From positions 1-64,000 of the IMG/VR virus record IMGVR_UViG_3300020156_000022: 64,000 bases of DNA, one strand, 5' to 3'. The first letter of the stretch is position 1, and every line of letters begins with the position of its first letter. The notes under the pieces were generated by a model that ran no database searches, was not told the origin of the DNA, and saw nothing but the letters and a program-made list of their open reading frames with translations. The position numbers and the translations under genes were made by a program. This DNA is from a virus. Positions 13,824-21,447 of this stretch are shown piece by piece.

Positions 13824-14689
13824 ACAGACACAGATCCTGTTAGTTTTGGGTGATGAAAATAGCCATGAAGACTGAAATCATCCAGCTCATAATCAAAAAT
13901 GCCCTGGCCTCGCTCGCGCTTAATAAGGACAGGAAGATTATTGTAGGCAATTCTGGTTAGTTGCTGCTTGATCTGATCAACATGGTTAGTATAGATGTGT
14001 ACATTAGTTAGATCGTGAATAAGTACTCCAGGCATATATCCAGACTGATCTGCGAATATATGTAGCAGCAATGCATACTCGGCAATATTATATGGCACGC
14101 CAAGGAATACGTCACATGAACGCTGATGCATTTTCATGTTCAGAGTGTTCCTGGAGAAATCAACATAAAGCTCAAAAGCCCAATGGCAAGGAGGCAAAGC
14201 CATTTCGTTTAGTTGATTGGGATTCCAAGCACTGACTACCATTCTACGAGAATATGGATTAGTCTTCAGTTCGTTAAGAACCCATTCAATTTGATCAACA
14301 CCCTTATAATTTAGATCTAGGCCGTTAAACCCAATATTGAAAGGATTATAAGGGTACTGCCCATTGAAATTACGCCATTGAAAACCATATACAGGTCCAA
14401 GATCTCCAGATTCATTTTTAGCCCACTTACGCCAAATACCAAAGCCCATATCAGCTAATTCATTAGCATCAGTAGAACCTTTGAGCATCCAAAGAATTTC
14501 TGCTTTAATATGCTCAAACCCGGCAGTCATGTCTTTAGTTGTCAACAAAGGAAAACCCTCACTCAGATCAAACTTCATCTGATGCGAAAAAATAGATAAT
14601 GTTCCTGTACCTGTCCTATCTTCTCTCAATTCCCCCTCTGTCAAAATCTTTTTACAAAGATTCAAATATTGGTTGTCAGCGTTATTCAT
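13820..14689 (-). CDS. thyA: Thymidylate synthase (ThyA), 289 aa
   Basis: Converts dUMP to dTMP with methylene-tetrahydrofolate. Seen: N-terminal REDRTGTGTLSIF, the active-site cysteine in ALPPCHWAFEL, the dUMP-binding QRSCDVFLGVPYNIAEY and the HIY of NVHIYTNH. The Asn of VPYNI is retained, which in this family points to dUMP rather than to the dCMP hydroxymethylases (Asp there). Full length. Works with the phage dCTP deaminase (48883) and dNMP kinase (59737) in dTTP supply. Confidence 0.95.
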   Translation of the reverse strand: MNNADNQYLNLCKKILTEGELREDRTGTGTLSIFSHQMKFDLSEGFPLLTTKDMTAGFEHIKAEILWMLKGSTDANELADMGFGIWRKWAKNESGDLGPVYGFQWRNFNGQYPYNPFNIGFNGLDLNYKGVDQIEWVLNELKTNPYSRRMVVSAWNPNQLNEMALPPCHWAFELYVDFSRNTLNMKMHQRSCDVFLGVPYNIAEYALLLHIFADQSGYMPGVLIHDLTNVHIYTNHVDQIKQQLTRIAYNNLPVLIKRERGQGIFDYELDDFSLHGYFHHPKLTGSVSV

Positions 14690-14864
14690 TTATCTCCTTT
14701 ACTCGAATACCTAGACCGTTGCCATACACCTTTGGCTCCTTCAGGAAGGCATCTCTAGCTGCCCTGAGTTTATCGTACAATCCCGACGGGCGAGGTACGG
14801 TGCCTGAGTCTAGAAGAGTACATAATTCCACATAATTTAAATCAACACTTACTATTTCTTCCAT
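14682..14864 (-). CDS. Hypothetical protein, 60 aa
   Basis: Overlaps the thyA start by eight bases. Not recognised. Confidence 0.7.
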   Translation of the reverse strand: MEEIVSVDLNYVELCTLLDSGTVPRPSGLYDKLRAARDAFLKEPKVYGNGLGIRVKEINE

Positions 14865-14867
14865 GCC

Positions 14868-15167
14868 TTACAATCCTCGCTCCAATACTCCATTAGTAAC
14901 AGGACTCAGCTCAAGAATAGGATCAAAGCTTTCACGCTCAATATACTTTTCACGAAGTTTCTTATATATATAGTAAGGGACTCTCACTTCAAAGTACAAG
15001 ACCTCCTGAGGATTATCCCAGTATTGCATAGCCATGACAGCCGTAACTTCATATCGTTGATAATTGAGTCCAGCTAATCCAGAAAAACTTCTCATCCAAG
15101 CTAGCAGTTTTCCTAGTTCTTCTGGAGTATAACACTTAACTATCTTGGCTTTCTTAAACAAGCCCAT
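14868..15167 (-). CDS. Hypothetical protein, 99 aa
   Basis: Begins MGLFKKAKIVKCYTPEE; aromatic-rich middle. Not recognised. Confidence 0.75.
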   Translation of the reverse strand: MGLFKKAKIVKCYTPEELGKLLAWMRSFSGLAGLNYQRYEVTAVMAMQYWDNPQEVLYFEVRVPYYIYKKLREKYIERESFDPILELSPVTNGVLERGL

Positions 15168-15309
15168 ATCGTTTCCTTAACCTATCAGCAATCTGATCCT
15201 TGGTTGGCTCTTGCCACTTATGCCAGCCTGTTTCCTTAGTCCAGATCTGACCGTAGTTCTTTACGTGCCAATCAAGATTGCATGCTCCACATACTGTGCT
15301 ATGACTCAT
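15154..15309 (-). CDS. Small zinc-knuckle protein, 51 aa
   Basis: CGACNLDWH near the N-terminus and GWHKWQEPT later. Paralogue of 15572-15736 (CAICN... AWHDWKKP). Weak RBS; the dispersed repeat at 15322-15349 lies 13 bases before its ATG. Confidence 0.65.
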   Translation of the reverse strand: MSHSTVCGACNLDWHVKNYGQIWTKETGWHKWQEPTKDQIADRLRKRYGLV

Positions 15310-15321
15310 GTCTTGTCCAAT

Positions 15322-15349
15322 CCAAGTGTAGGTAAGTATATATTCCTAA
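15322..15349 (-). repeat. Dispersed 28-bp repeat, copy 1
   Basis: Core on the coding strand GGAATATATACTTACCTACA then CTTGG. It spans the stop of the 59-aa gene and the gap before the 51-aa gene. Confidence 0.85.
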
Positions 15350-15525
15350 GGGATAGGGTCTATGCTAGGTCTTACACCAGTACAAAAATTGATGTGATCC
15401 TCAGATCCCCAAAAGTAACATTCAGCTAACCACTCTGCTACAGCAGCAACATCATTGAGCCCAAGCCTATCTTTAATTTTCTCAAATTCGTCTTCTGTCA
15501 AAGAAACTTCAAACTGTATCCTCAT
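15346..15525 (-). CDS. Hypothetical protein, 59 aa
   Basis: Start MRIQFEVSLTEDEFEKIK at 15525 after GGAGTAG, placed just behind repeat copy 2. Acidic; not recognised. Confidence 0.7.
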   Translation of the reverse strand: MRIQFEVSLTEDEFEKIKDRLGLNDVAAVAEWLAECYFWGSEDHINFCTGVRPSIDPIP

Positions 15526-15536
15526 TCTACTCCAAT

Positions 15537-15564
15537 CCAAGTGTAGGTAAGTATATATTCCTAG
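15537..15564 (-). repeat. Dispersed 28-bp repeat, copy 2
   Basis: Same orientation and sequence as copy 1; ends 12 bases before the ATG at 15525. Confidence 0.85.
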
Positions 15565-15571
15565 CGTAGGG

Positions 15572-15736
15572 CTACCATGGTGATTTACGTCTAGATCTTT
15601 TCTGGCTTTTGCGTTGCTCAACTAAACGCTCTGATGGTTTTTTCCAGTCATGCCAAGCACCGTTAAAGAATATTTTCTCTGTGTGGTAGCAATTGCAGAT
15701 AGCACAATCCAGCTCATATACATGACCTCTTGGCAT
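15572..15736 (-). CDS. Small zinc-knuckle protein, 54 aa
   Basis: CAICNCYH then AWHDWKKPSER and a basic tail. Paralogue of 15154-15309. RBS AAAGGATC; repeat copy 3 lies upstream. Confidence 0.65.
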   Translation of the reverse strand: MPRGHVYELDCAICNCYHTEKIFFNGAWHDWKKPSERLVEQRKSQKRSRRKSPW

Positions 15737-15754
15737 GGTGATCCTTTCTTGTTT

Positions 15755-15781
15755 GAAGTGTAGGTAAGTATATATTCCTAG
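15755..15781 (-). repeat. Dispersed repeat, copy 3
   Basis: Same orientation, final bases TTC instead of TGG; 19 bases before the ATG at 15736. Confidence 0.85.
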
Positions 15782-15820
15782 GTAGAGCCAGCCTTACTGA
15801 ATACTCTACCTAGATCAAAA

Positions 15821-16066
15821 TCAGATGTCGAATTCCCCATCCTTGGCACCATCGATAAATGCAATCCATTCATCGCGAGTGAAGGTCAAGATTGGACCAC
15901 TACCATTATCCTTGGTGTCTCGCACTAGAACCTGATCAGGATTCTTCATGACTTCAACACAGTTACCTGATGGATTGCTCCTGGTGCTCTTAGCCCAGAC
16001 TGCATTAACCTCAACGCAGTTGTTTCCACCATTACCATTACTGCGACTTGACTTCTTCCAACTCAT
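15821..16066 (-). CDS. DUF397 protein, 81 aa
   Basis: Carries the DUF397 signature: SWKKSSRSN, NCVEV, VLVRDTKDN, ILTFTRDEW and the end DGAKDGEFD. The N-terminal W-K-S-(S/T)-R-S...NCVEV unit occurs twice in a row. In Streptomyces such proteins sit beside DUF5753 helix-turn-helix regulators and are thought to modulate them; here no partner is adjacent. A second, shorter DUF397 gene is at 41673. Confidence 0.88.
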   Translation of the reverse strand: MSWKKSSRSNGNGGNNCVEVNAVWAKSTRSNPSGNCVEVMKNPDQVLVRDTKDNGSGPILTFTRDEWIAFIDGAKDGEFDI

Positions 16067-16105
16067 TTTCTATCTCTCTTTCTCTAGTCTGGAATCCTTG
16101 TGATT

Positions 16106-16133
16106 CCAAGTGTAGGTAAGTATATATTCCTAG
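16106..16133 (-). repeat. Dispersed 28-bp repeat, copy 4
   Basis: Same orientation, in the gap between 16134-16316 and the DUF397 gene. Confidence 0.85.
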
Positions 16134-16316
16134 CTAGGGTAGGTACCTGATATAGCTTACAACCTTCACAGGTTTCGTTACCTCAGCCAAGGCTTCATCG
16201 AAACTGTCCTTGACGAACATCAGATCATATCTTCTGGTAAAGCCATTCCAGAAATATACCAGCCATTTATCCGGCTTACCTTTTCTAATTTTGTAGCGAG
16301 GTCTGTGCCGTTTCAT
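16134..16316 (-). CDS. Hypothetical basic protein, 60 aa
   Basis: Begins MKRHRPRYKIRKGKPDKW; ATG overlaps the upstream stop (TAATG). Confidence 0.7.
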   Translation of the reverse strand: MKRHRPRYKIRKGKPDKWLVYFWNGFTRRYDLMFVKDSFDEALAEVTKPVKVVSYIRYLP

Positions 16317-16555
16317 TAGAATTTCCATCTTGTATTTTCGTCGATGACAGCTTGAACACGCCTGAAAGTTACATATCCTTGTTCGTCTACTTGCAGTTTT
16401 CCGTCAATCAGTTTAGTACCTAAGTAACTTACAGATTGATAGCTTTCTAGATCCTCAATTACTAAAAAATTATCGTGACAGGAAAGTGTACTCCAATGCC
16501 CAGCATAGCCCTTTCCATTTAGAAATCCTTGAGCATAATCTGCTTGCATTCTCAT
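16316..16555 (-). CDS. Hypothetical protein, 79 aa
   Basis: Its ATG overlaps the TAA of the sbcC remnant (TAATG), a relic of the operon order before the HNH cassette came in. Confidence 0.7.
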   Translation of the reverse strand: MRMQADYAQGFLNGKGYAGHWSTLSCHDNFLVIEDLESYQSVSYLGTKLIDGKLQVDEQGYVTFRRVQAVIDENTRWKF

Positions 16556-16650
16556 TAGAATTCCTCTACCTTAGTTATTCCGTTAACCAGCTTGAAGCGA
16601 TACCTACGATCTGCGAATTCACTGAAAGCATCAGAATGGGTTACTTCTCT
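16555..16650 (-). pseudogene. Remnant of a Rad50/SbcC C-terminus
   Basis: About 31 codons read EIREVTHSDAFSEFADRRYR then FKLVNGITKVEEF and stop. This matches the last residues of the intact C-terminal half at 17502 (VTHSDAYTEFADRAYRF, KLVNGVTKVEE). An in-frame stop precedes it and it has no start. It appears to be the original gene end, displaced by the HNH gene plus the 51-aa gene. Confidence 0.75.
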
Positions 16651-16796
16651 AATCTCTTATGAAACTTCTCATGTAAGGCTACATCAATCACATAAGTTCC
16701 GCAGTCCAAGCAGGCTTGTGCGTTGGGATGTGATATATCTCCATAGCTAAGCTTTCTATATCTGTATTCAGTAATTTTAGTTTCTTTATCTGTCAT
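16641..16796 (-). CDS. Small C2H2 zinc-finger protein, 51 aa
   Basis: CLDCGTYVIDVALHEKFH gives C-x2-C-x8-H-x3-H spacing. ATG overlaps the HNH gene's stop. Its own end overlaps the sbcC remnant. It seems to have travelled with the HNH gene. Confidence 0.7.
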   Translation of the reverse strand: MTDKETKITEYRYRKLSYGDISHPNAQACLDCGTYVIDVALHEKFHKRLEK

Positions 16797-17521
16797 TTAG
16801 AGATCATCCTTTTATACACTTTAAGCATTTCCCAGACTGTAGGAATACTATCTTTTTTTGAACAATTACAACTAGGACATAGCACTTGAGCATTAGCATA
16901 CATATGCAGTCCATTACGGGCAAGAGGCCAAATATGATCTAGATGCCATTGATCTAAATAATTTAGGGCTATCCTGCATCTTTGGCAAACTCCAGCATCT
17001 CTCTCCCATAATACGTCCTTCTTGATAGTTTCAACGAACAACCCTTTTTTCTTTAGTTTTCTTGCTGTATTGGACGCTCGTCTCCATGCTTTACCGGCGT
17101 CAGATTTCTCCCATGCCTGGTATCTCATCTTAGCCAGTTCTGGATTTTCCAGTCTATACTTGCGTTGTCGTAGAGCTGCTGATTTTCTATATTCCGGCGT
17201 TTTGTGCTTAGCTAAAATAATTTCTTTGTTTGTGTTGTAGTATTCTTTAGAATACTTTTTGATGGTGTCTGGGTGTCTTTCTCTATATCTCTGAGATTTT
17301 GCCGTACTAACATCTTTGTTAGATTTAGCATATTTAGTAGTAGCTAATCTTGTAGCTTCTTTACCTTTCGGAGTTGCTCGATATTCTCTAAATCTCCGAG
17401 CAACACAAGCTTTGCATGTAGTATTGTATCCTGTCTTATGTCTTTTAGATTTTCCAAAGTTAGATAATGGCTGAGGCATTGCCTCAGCACACTCAGGATT
17501 CTTACATTTTTGTGTTTCCAT
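16793..17521 (-). CDS. HNH homing-type endonuclease, 242 aa
   Basis: N-terminal zinc finger (CKNPEC...CKACVARR), a long basic repetitive middle (KYSKEYYNTNKE, YRKSAALRQRKYR), and a C-terminal HNH: CQRCR, WHLDHIWPLARNG, NAQVLCPSCNCSKKDS. Starts 20 bases inside the 3' end of the SbcC-C gene and is followed by a leftover SbcC terminus, as expected of a homing gene that re-supplied the host gene's end. Confidence 0.88.
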   Translation of the reverse strand: METQKCKNPECAEAMPQPLSNFGKSKRHKTGYNTTCKACVARRFREYRATPKGKEATRLATTKYAKSNKDVSTAKSQRYRERHPDTIKKYSKEYYNTNKEIILAKHKTPEYRKSAALRQRKYRLENPELAKMRYQAWEKSDAGKAWRRASNTARKLKKKGLFVETIKKDVLWERDAGVCQRCRIALNYLDQWHLDHIWPLARNGLHMYANAQVLCPSCNCSKKDSIPTVWEMLKVYKRMISK

Positions 17522-18167
17522 GAATCTCTTCCACCTTCGTTACACCATTTACGAGTTTAAACCTATATGCTCGATCGGCGAATTCGGTGTAAGCATCACT
17601 ATGTGTGACTAATATTACGGAAACTCGTGTCTTGTCTACTAGCTCTTTGATGAATTCAGCCAGAGGTCTTTCGTATTCTGCTGAGACATGAGAGAATGAT
17701 TCGTCTAGCACTAGAAGAGGTTCCTTGGAATCCTTACTTAGGAGCAGGACAACCAATCTCAGCAGGAAGCCTACCACGGCTGCCAATCCTCCGCCACGAG
17801 AGTCCATAACGGAGGTCTCTACAAGAGTGCCGTTAAGGCCCCTAGATTGAATTGTGAATTTAACTTCTGGCGTCTTGCCCCTCTGGGTCTGGGTAAGGTG
17901 AAAAGAGATGTCCTCGCCGAAAATAGTAGTCAATCCTCTGGTTACTAATTCTTCAATCTGCTGTTGTGCGTCTGCTTGTCGTTGCTCACCAATAGAAGCC
18001 AGGGTGATTGCTACTTTGTTGTACAGATCTACATCTTGAGAGGCTAATTCAATTTCCTCAGTAAGTTGTTTTCCTGTAGTAGCAATCACCCTGGCTTCTG
18101 CGATTCGGCGATCAATGATTTTTCGAGCAGATTGAACTCTCTTACTTAATTCTGTTAGATTGTCCAA
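17502..18167 (-). CDS. Rad50/SbcC-type ATPase, C-terminal half, 221 aa
   Basis: Carries only the C-terminal ABC half: coiled-coil start, the signature-like DSRGGGLAAVVGFLLR near residue 123, Walker B and D-loop (LLVLDESFSHVS, residues about 151-162) and the H-loop (VILVTHSD). The Walker A and zinc hook are on a separate gene at 45032. Together the halves total about 535 aa, close to T4 gp46. With the Mre11-like protein at 31849 they should form a DNA-end nuclease. Confidence 0.85.
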   Translation of the reverse strand: MDNLTELSKRVQSARKIIDRRIAEARVIATTGKQLTEEIELASQDVDLYNKVAITLASIGEQRQADAQQQIEELVTRGLTTIFGEDISFHLTQTQRGKTPEVKFTIQSRGLNGTLVETSVMDSRGGGLAAVVGFLLRLVVLLLSKDSKEPLLVLDESFSHVSAEYERPLAEFIKELVDKTRVSVILVTHSDAYTEFADRAYRFKLVNGVTKVEEIHGNTKM

Positions 18168-18603
18168 TCGTAATATCCTCTTCCTTCATACCTACTGCTT
18201 TTAGCAATTTTATTGCTTCCTTCAGTTCCTTTTCGTGTACTTTCTTTTCAGCTTCAAGAGCTTTGTTACGCTCAATGGTGACAAGCATTTTTTCAGGGTC
18301 AGTCTTTGGCAGAAACTTCTCAATAAAAAGAAGTTTTAGGTAGATAAAGTGGAGACTAAATCCAATCAGAAAGAAAGGCCAGAAAAATCCACCAAGTACG
18401 GCAGCGGCATTATAATCCATACTGTCATATCTCTTAGTATCTTTGATGGCTTCACGAATCTTTCCTTCTTCAGTGGAGGAGTACGTTCTGCCGTACCACC
18501 TTTTAAAGGACTTATTAAAAGACCTGTTACGAGAATAGACTGAGACGGGCAGACCAATGCCCGTATAAGCCAGAATGCTGAGAATAACAATTAATGCAGT
18601 CAT
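18142..18603 (-). CDS. Membrane protein with coiled tail, 153 aa
   Basis: Start MTALIVILS at 18603. Transmembrane segments at the N-terminus and near residue 75 (VLGGFFWPFFLIGFSLHFIY), then a charged helix (NKALEAEKKVHEKELKEAIK). Overlaps the SbcC-C start by 26 bases. Confidence 0.75.
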   Translation of the reverse strand: MTALIVILSILAYTGIGLPVSVYSRNRSFNKSFKRWYGRTYSSTEEGKIREAIKDTKRYDSMDYNAAAVLGGFFWPFFLIGFSLHFIYLKLLFIEKFLPKTDPEKMLVTIERNKALEAEKKVHEKELKEAIKLLKAVGMKEEDITIGQSNRIK

Positions 18604-18785
18604 AGTGATTTTACTTTCTTGTTGATGAAATAGTTGGCGATACAAGTAAGTACGAAAAGGCTAGTAGGAATAGCTACGATTTTACTAGCAGTAATGAGCG
18701 CAGCCTTATTCTCTTTTAGAAGATCTGCCCAGGACATTTCAATCCCAGGCAGATCTTCATCATACATCAATTCCAAACCATCCAT
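18600..18785 (-). CDS. Membrane peptide, 61 aa, probably leaderless
   Basis: One transmembrane segment (ITASKIVAIPTSLFVLTCIA). The ATG is six bases after a -10 hexamer (18792-18797), so the mRNA should begin at or next to the start codon. Stop overlaps the next ATG. Confidence 0.7.
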   Translation of the reverse strand: MDGLELMYDEDLPGIEMSWADLLKENKAALITASKIVAIPTSLFVLTCIANYFINKKVKSL

Positions 18786-18791
18786 ACCTTC

Positions 18792-18820
18792 ACCATATCA
18801 CAGGTGGTTGCGTTGGTCAA
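18792..18820 (-). promoter_or_regulatory. Promoter TTGACC-N17-TATGGT
   Basis: -35 at 18815-18820, -10 at 18792-18797; drives the membrane genes and the SbcC-C gene. Confidence 0.7.
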
Positions 18821-19251
18821 GTAGGGTTTGACCTGGAAGAACAGTAATTTTGCTCGGCATCCTGAGCGAATTCTACAGCATCGTTCTCAGCCATACCGGC
18901 CGCAGAGACAACACCTTCGATCAGACTCTTTCGTGGCTCATCTTGCCAGTTTCCTGAGGAAATCAAGTCACAAGTGCTGTTAGCAGTCTTAAGAATGACA
19001 AACTCAGGAATTGCAGGATACTTCTTCCCCCAACGCTCAGCAAATTGAGTAGCAGGAGTACCTGCTTCTGAAGTAGTAGCGGTTGGCTCAGCATCGCGAG
19101 TAGGCACCGTAGAAGGCTCTGTAGTGGCCGTAGACGGTTTAACAGAAGTAGTTGGTACGGAAGGGGTGGTTCCGGTAATAGAGCTGCTGTCACAGGCATT
19201 TAATCCCAATGCTGCGAAGACCATAACAGCAATAACAGTAGTGCGTTTCAT
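18817..19251 (-). CDS. Secreted lipoprotein, 144 aa
   Basis: Signal peptide MKRTTVIAVMVFAALG with lipobox LNAC, a Thr/Ser/Pro-rich linker, then a small domain with two Cys and DLISSGNW that recalls the DUF732 pattern of actinobacterial exported proteins. A phage lipoprotein may act in superinfection exclusion; that role is inference. Confidence 0.8.
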   Translation of the reverse strand: MKRTTVIAVMVFAALGLNACDSSSITGTTPSVPTTSVKPSTATTEPSTVPTRDAEPTATTSEAGTPATQFAERWGKKYPAIPEFVILKTANSTCDLISSGNWQDEPRKSLIEGVVSAAGMAENDAVEFAQDAEQNYCSSRSNPT

Positions 19252-19313
19252 CTAATTCTCCTTAAATACAGCAAGAGGTAGACCCTTATGAGCCTACCTC
19301 CTACAGAATAGTA

Positions 19314-19604
19314 TCAGTTATAGTAAATCTTTACAGCTCGACGAATCGCATCAAGGTATGGACGATCCCATTCTTGAACTTCTTGACTAAGCTCCTCGAA
19401 AGGAATCAAATCCTTGTGATTTGGCTTTGTACGATTACGCCAGATTGCCCAAGCTTCATGGACATCCTTTAGTGTAACATCTAACTTCTTAGTCATGCCA
19501 AGAAGTTCATACATTTCAACAAGATCGTCGCAATTATTCATGTAACTATCAATTGCGACTAGTTCAGCCTTCAGAATATCGAAAAAGGTCTGTACATAAT
19601 TCAT
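19314..19604 (-). CDS. RyR-domain-like protein, 96 aa
   Basis: Residues 48-90 (HEAWAIWRNR, HKDLIPFEELSQEVQEWDR, YLDAI) match the RyR repeat pattern: HE-W at the start, then PF/Y-EEL, then DR. RyR domains bind nucleotide-like ligands in some bacterial proteins. Single repeat; no partner domain. Confidence 0.65.
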   Translation of the reverse strand: MNYVQTFFDILKAELVAIDSYMNNCDDLVEMYELLGMTKKLDVTLKDVHEAWAIWRNRTKPNHKDLIPFEELSQEVQEWDRPYLDAIRRAVKIYYN

Positions 19605-19625
19605 AGGGATTTAGCTTCTCCTAAA

Positions 19626-19820
19626 TTAACACGTCTCTTCGCGTGTATCTACAATATCACCAGCATCAAGCATCTCTTGAAAAGTTGCAATCATAGATTC
19701 TTGGTTTTTTGATGTAAGATTATCAAAATTAAGTTCAGGGATGGTTACCAAATTCTGTTTTTCTCGGTAGATTTCCCAATGTCGCCGAGCCAGACCTTCA
19801 GCACTATCTTCGATCATCAT
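19626..19820 (-). CDS. Hypothetical protein, 64 aa
   Basis: Start at the double ATG around 19820 after GTGAGGA. Acidic C-terminus. Not recognised. Confidence 0.65.
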   Translation of the reverse strand: MMIEDSAEGLARRHWEIYREKQNLVTIPELNFDNLTSKNQESMIATFQEMLDAGDIVDTREETC

Positions 19821-19838
19821 ATTCCTCACCCTAACAGA

Positions 19839-19868
19839 AAAAGGCAGGCCCGTCAAGACCTGCCTTTT
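19839..19868 (-). terminator. Hairpin terminator
   Basis: Arms aaaaggcagg / cctgcctttt, just after the GPGG gene. Confidence 0.65.
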
Positions 19869-19873
19869 GTGGA

Positions 19874-20017
19874 TCATATCAGTAGGCTAACCCCACCAGG
19901 ACCTACCAGCAATCCAATAATGATCAACGCAACTCCCCATACAATATCACGTTGAACAATTTTGACGATTCCGAATACTACTAGAATTACCGCTATCAGC
20001 CACAATAGAAATTCCAT
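19874..20017 (-). CDS. GPGG-motif small membrane protein, 47 aa
   Basis: Two hydrophobic helices and the terminal motif LLVGPGGVSLLI. This is the pattern of small GPGG membrane proteins common in Streptomyces and its phages; their role is unknown. Confidence 0.8.
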   Translation of the reverse strand: MEFLLWLIAVILVVFGIVKIVQRDIVWGVALIIIGLLVGPGGVSLLI

Positions 20018-20043
20018 AATTAGCTCCCAATGTCTGTTTTGAA

Positions 20044-20238
20044 CTAATTACTATTATCGGCCTCAGAGATAAACTTAATATACTCGACTTGAGCCCAGGT
20101 AAGCAATAGGGCTAGCAAAATACTAGGAATAAGAAATACTAGATTACCATCTACAGCTATCACAATAGCTATGAACCAACTAAAGCCCATAGATGCCATT
20201 AGCAATTTTTCGAACCTATTAACCGTCGTTCTCTCCAT
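20044..20238 (-). CDS. Membrane protein, 64 aa, starts two bases after a tRNA
   Basis: Two transmembrane segments (FSWFIAIVIAVDGNLVFLIP, ILLALLLTWAQV). The ATG follows the acceptor stem of tRNA-Ser(GCT) as discriminator-C-ATG with no Shine-Dalgarno. One of ten such junctions. Confidence 0.7.
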   Translation of the reverse strand: MERTTVNRFEKLLMASMGFSWFIAIVIAVDGNLVFLIPSILLALLLTWAQVEYIKFISEADNSN

Positions 20239-20240
20239 GA

Positions 20241-20321
20241 GGAAGATAAAGGAATCGAACCCTCACCCTTGCGGACGGCACTCCTTAGCAAGGAGTTTCA
20301 CTGACCTCAGCGCTATCTTCC
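20241..20321 (-). tRNA. tRNA-Ser(GCT)
   Basis: Acceptor GGAAGAT/ATCTTCC, anticodon loop TTGCTAA on a five-pair stem, long variable arm, T-loop TTCGATT. No encoded CCA. Confidence 0.93.
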
Positions 20322-20348
20322 AGGTGCCCGTCTTTCCGAGCTGTCAAC

Positions 20349-20377
20349 AGTATACAGCATCTCTCAGCGTACTGCAA
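20349..20377 (-). promoter_or_regulatory. Promoter TTGCAG-N17-TATACT
   Basis: -35 at 20372-20377, -10 at 20349-20354; drives tRNA-Ser(GCT) and the genes below it. Confidence 0.65.
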
Positions 20378-20380
20378 CAC

Positions 20381-20479
20381 CTACTCACGAGGCATAGAGC
20401 ATTTCACACACTTCTTAGCTTCATAAGTATTAGACTTACTACAGAAATAGCAAATCCATCCAAAAATACTTAGCGACAT
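20381..20479 (-). CDS. Micro zinc-ribbon protein, 32 aa
   Basis: CYFCSKSNTYEAKKCVKC: two C-x2-C pairs. RBS AAGGAA. Confidence 0.65.
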   Translation of the reverse strand: MSLSIFGWICYFCSKSNTYEAKKCVKCSMPRE

Positions 20480-20481
20480 AG

Positions 20482-20781
20482 TCAATTCCTTATCATATAA
20501 CGACGACCCCATATGGTTATATCACCTTTTAGCGTTGCCTTGATTACACGATGATGGCCGTTATAAAGGAATAATTTATATGTCCACATAACTACATGGA
20601 CATAATCATCATCTGTAGGATTACGTTTACTCGTCTGGAATAGTTGAGCAATAACTAAACAGTCCTGAGTCAAATAAAGCTCATTGAATCTTATTAATTC
20701 AATAGAGCAATTCATCCAAGACTCAGGACCATCAGGCAGTTCTTTACGATCTACTATTCCCGCAAAGGGGAAATTACTCAT
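20482..20781 (-). CDS. ParB/Srx-fold-like protein, 99 aa
   Basis: N-terminal beta strand and TQDCLVIAQLF followed by LFLYNGHHRVIKATLKGD fit the ParB-like core (tQ... GHHR...A...G). Such domains are DNA-binding or nuclease-like; the helix-turn-helix of true ParB is missing. Confidence 0.7.
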   Translation of the reverse strand: MSNFPFAGIVDRKELPDGPESWMNCSIELIRFNELYLTQDCLVIAQLFQTSKRNPTDDDYVHVVMWTYKLFLYNGHHRVIKATLKGDITIWGRRYMIRN

Positions 20782-21218
20782 TCGTAGAAAGTAACCAAAC
20801 GTTCTTGAGGTTTTACTTCAGTAGTGTCGCCATCAAGATAACCACCATCGTAAGAAGCGTACCAGCCATCCTTACGGAAATAGCGAGTAGTTAGTCCATC
20901 AGAAATAGAAACAACCACCCAATACTGATCTCCTTCACCTTCACCACCATGCTCGGCTACTCGCTCAGCAGTCCAGTCGTCAACGGTGTACTTACCACCT
21001 TCATACTTAACCTGCTTCCAAGCTGATTCGTTCTCTTCCAGATTAGAGAAATCGTCATCCTCATCTAAGTCGTATTCAGCCCTTAGACTATCTTGCCAGG
21101 TCTGCCCATCACGATAGCTATACTTAGACTGATACTCAGCATGAGCGCCAGCCAGGATAACCTCTAGTGCCTTTGAAGCAGCTTCACTTACTGACATATC
21201 GTTTAGTGACTTTTGCAT
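20778..21218 (-). CDS. Member 1 of a tandem paralogue family, 146 aa
   Basis: Shares with 21444, 21778 and 22152 a C-terminal module: a V-x-V strand, then S-Y-x-G, a W/Y-D-G patch, and a basic patch ending in F/Y-E or W-E (here VKPQERLVTFYE). The N-terminal half is variable and acidic. Function unknown. Confidence 0.75.
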   Translation of the reverse strand: MQKSLNDMSVSEAASKALEVILAGAHAEYQSKYSYRDGQTWQDSLRAEYDLDEDDDFSNLEENESAWKQVKYEGGKYTVDDWTAERVAEHGGEGEGDQYWVVVSISDGLTTRYFRKDGWYASYDGGYLDGDTTEVKPQERLVTFYE

Positions 21219-21338
21219 TTATTTTCTTCTTCCCTTTGTTGGTCCAGGACACCTTGATTTATCTTGAGGATTGTTTGTTTCTGTGCCGCAATCTCGACAT
21301 ATCCAATGCTTATGCCCTTTATATTCCCACCAGTGCAT
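21219..21338 (-). CDS. Small zinc-ribbon protein, 39 aa
   Basis: HWICRDCGTETNNPQDKSRC. Close paralogue of 21319-21447, which it overlaps. Confidence 0.65.
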   Translation of the reverse strand: MHWWEYKGHKHWICRDCGTETNNPQDKSRCPGPTKGRRK

Positions 21339-21447
21339 TATAGCTCCTTACATAAGGGCAAGGGGACTTATCCTGTGAGGTTGAACTTTGTGTTTTGTAT
21401 GCCTTACACACCCACAACTTACCTTTACGTTCCCACTGATGTGTCAT
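21319..21447 (-). CDS. Small zinc-ribbon-like protein, 42 aa
   Basis: MTHQWERKGKLWVCKAYKTQ then SQDKSPCPY; same layout as 21219-21338 but the second Cys of the first pair is Tyr, so metal binding may be lost. ATG overlaps the upstream stop. Confidence 0.6.
   Translation of the reverse strand: MTHQWERKGKLWVCKAYKTQSSTSQDKSPCPYVRSYNALVGI

Noticed and set aside
13820-14689. dCMP hydroxymethylase instead of thymidylate synthase
   Set aside because: The substrate residue in VPYNI is Asn, as in dUMP-specific enzymes, not Asp.
15322-16133. CRISPR array
   Set aside because: The copies are about 200 bases apart with genes between them, and identical copies occur in polA; no uniform spacers and no cas genes (the Cas4-like nuclease is a phage recombination type).
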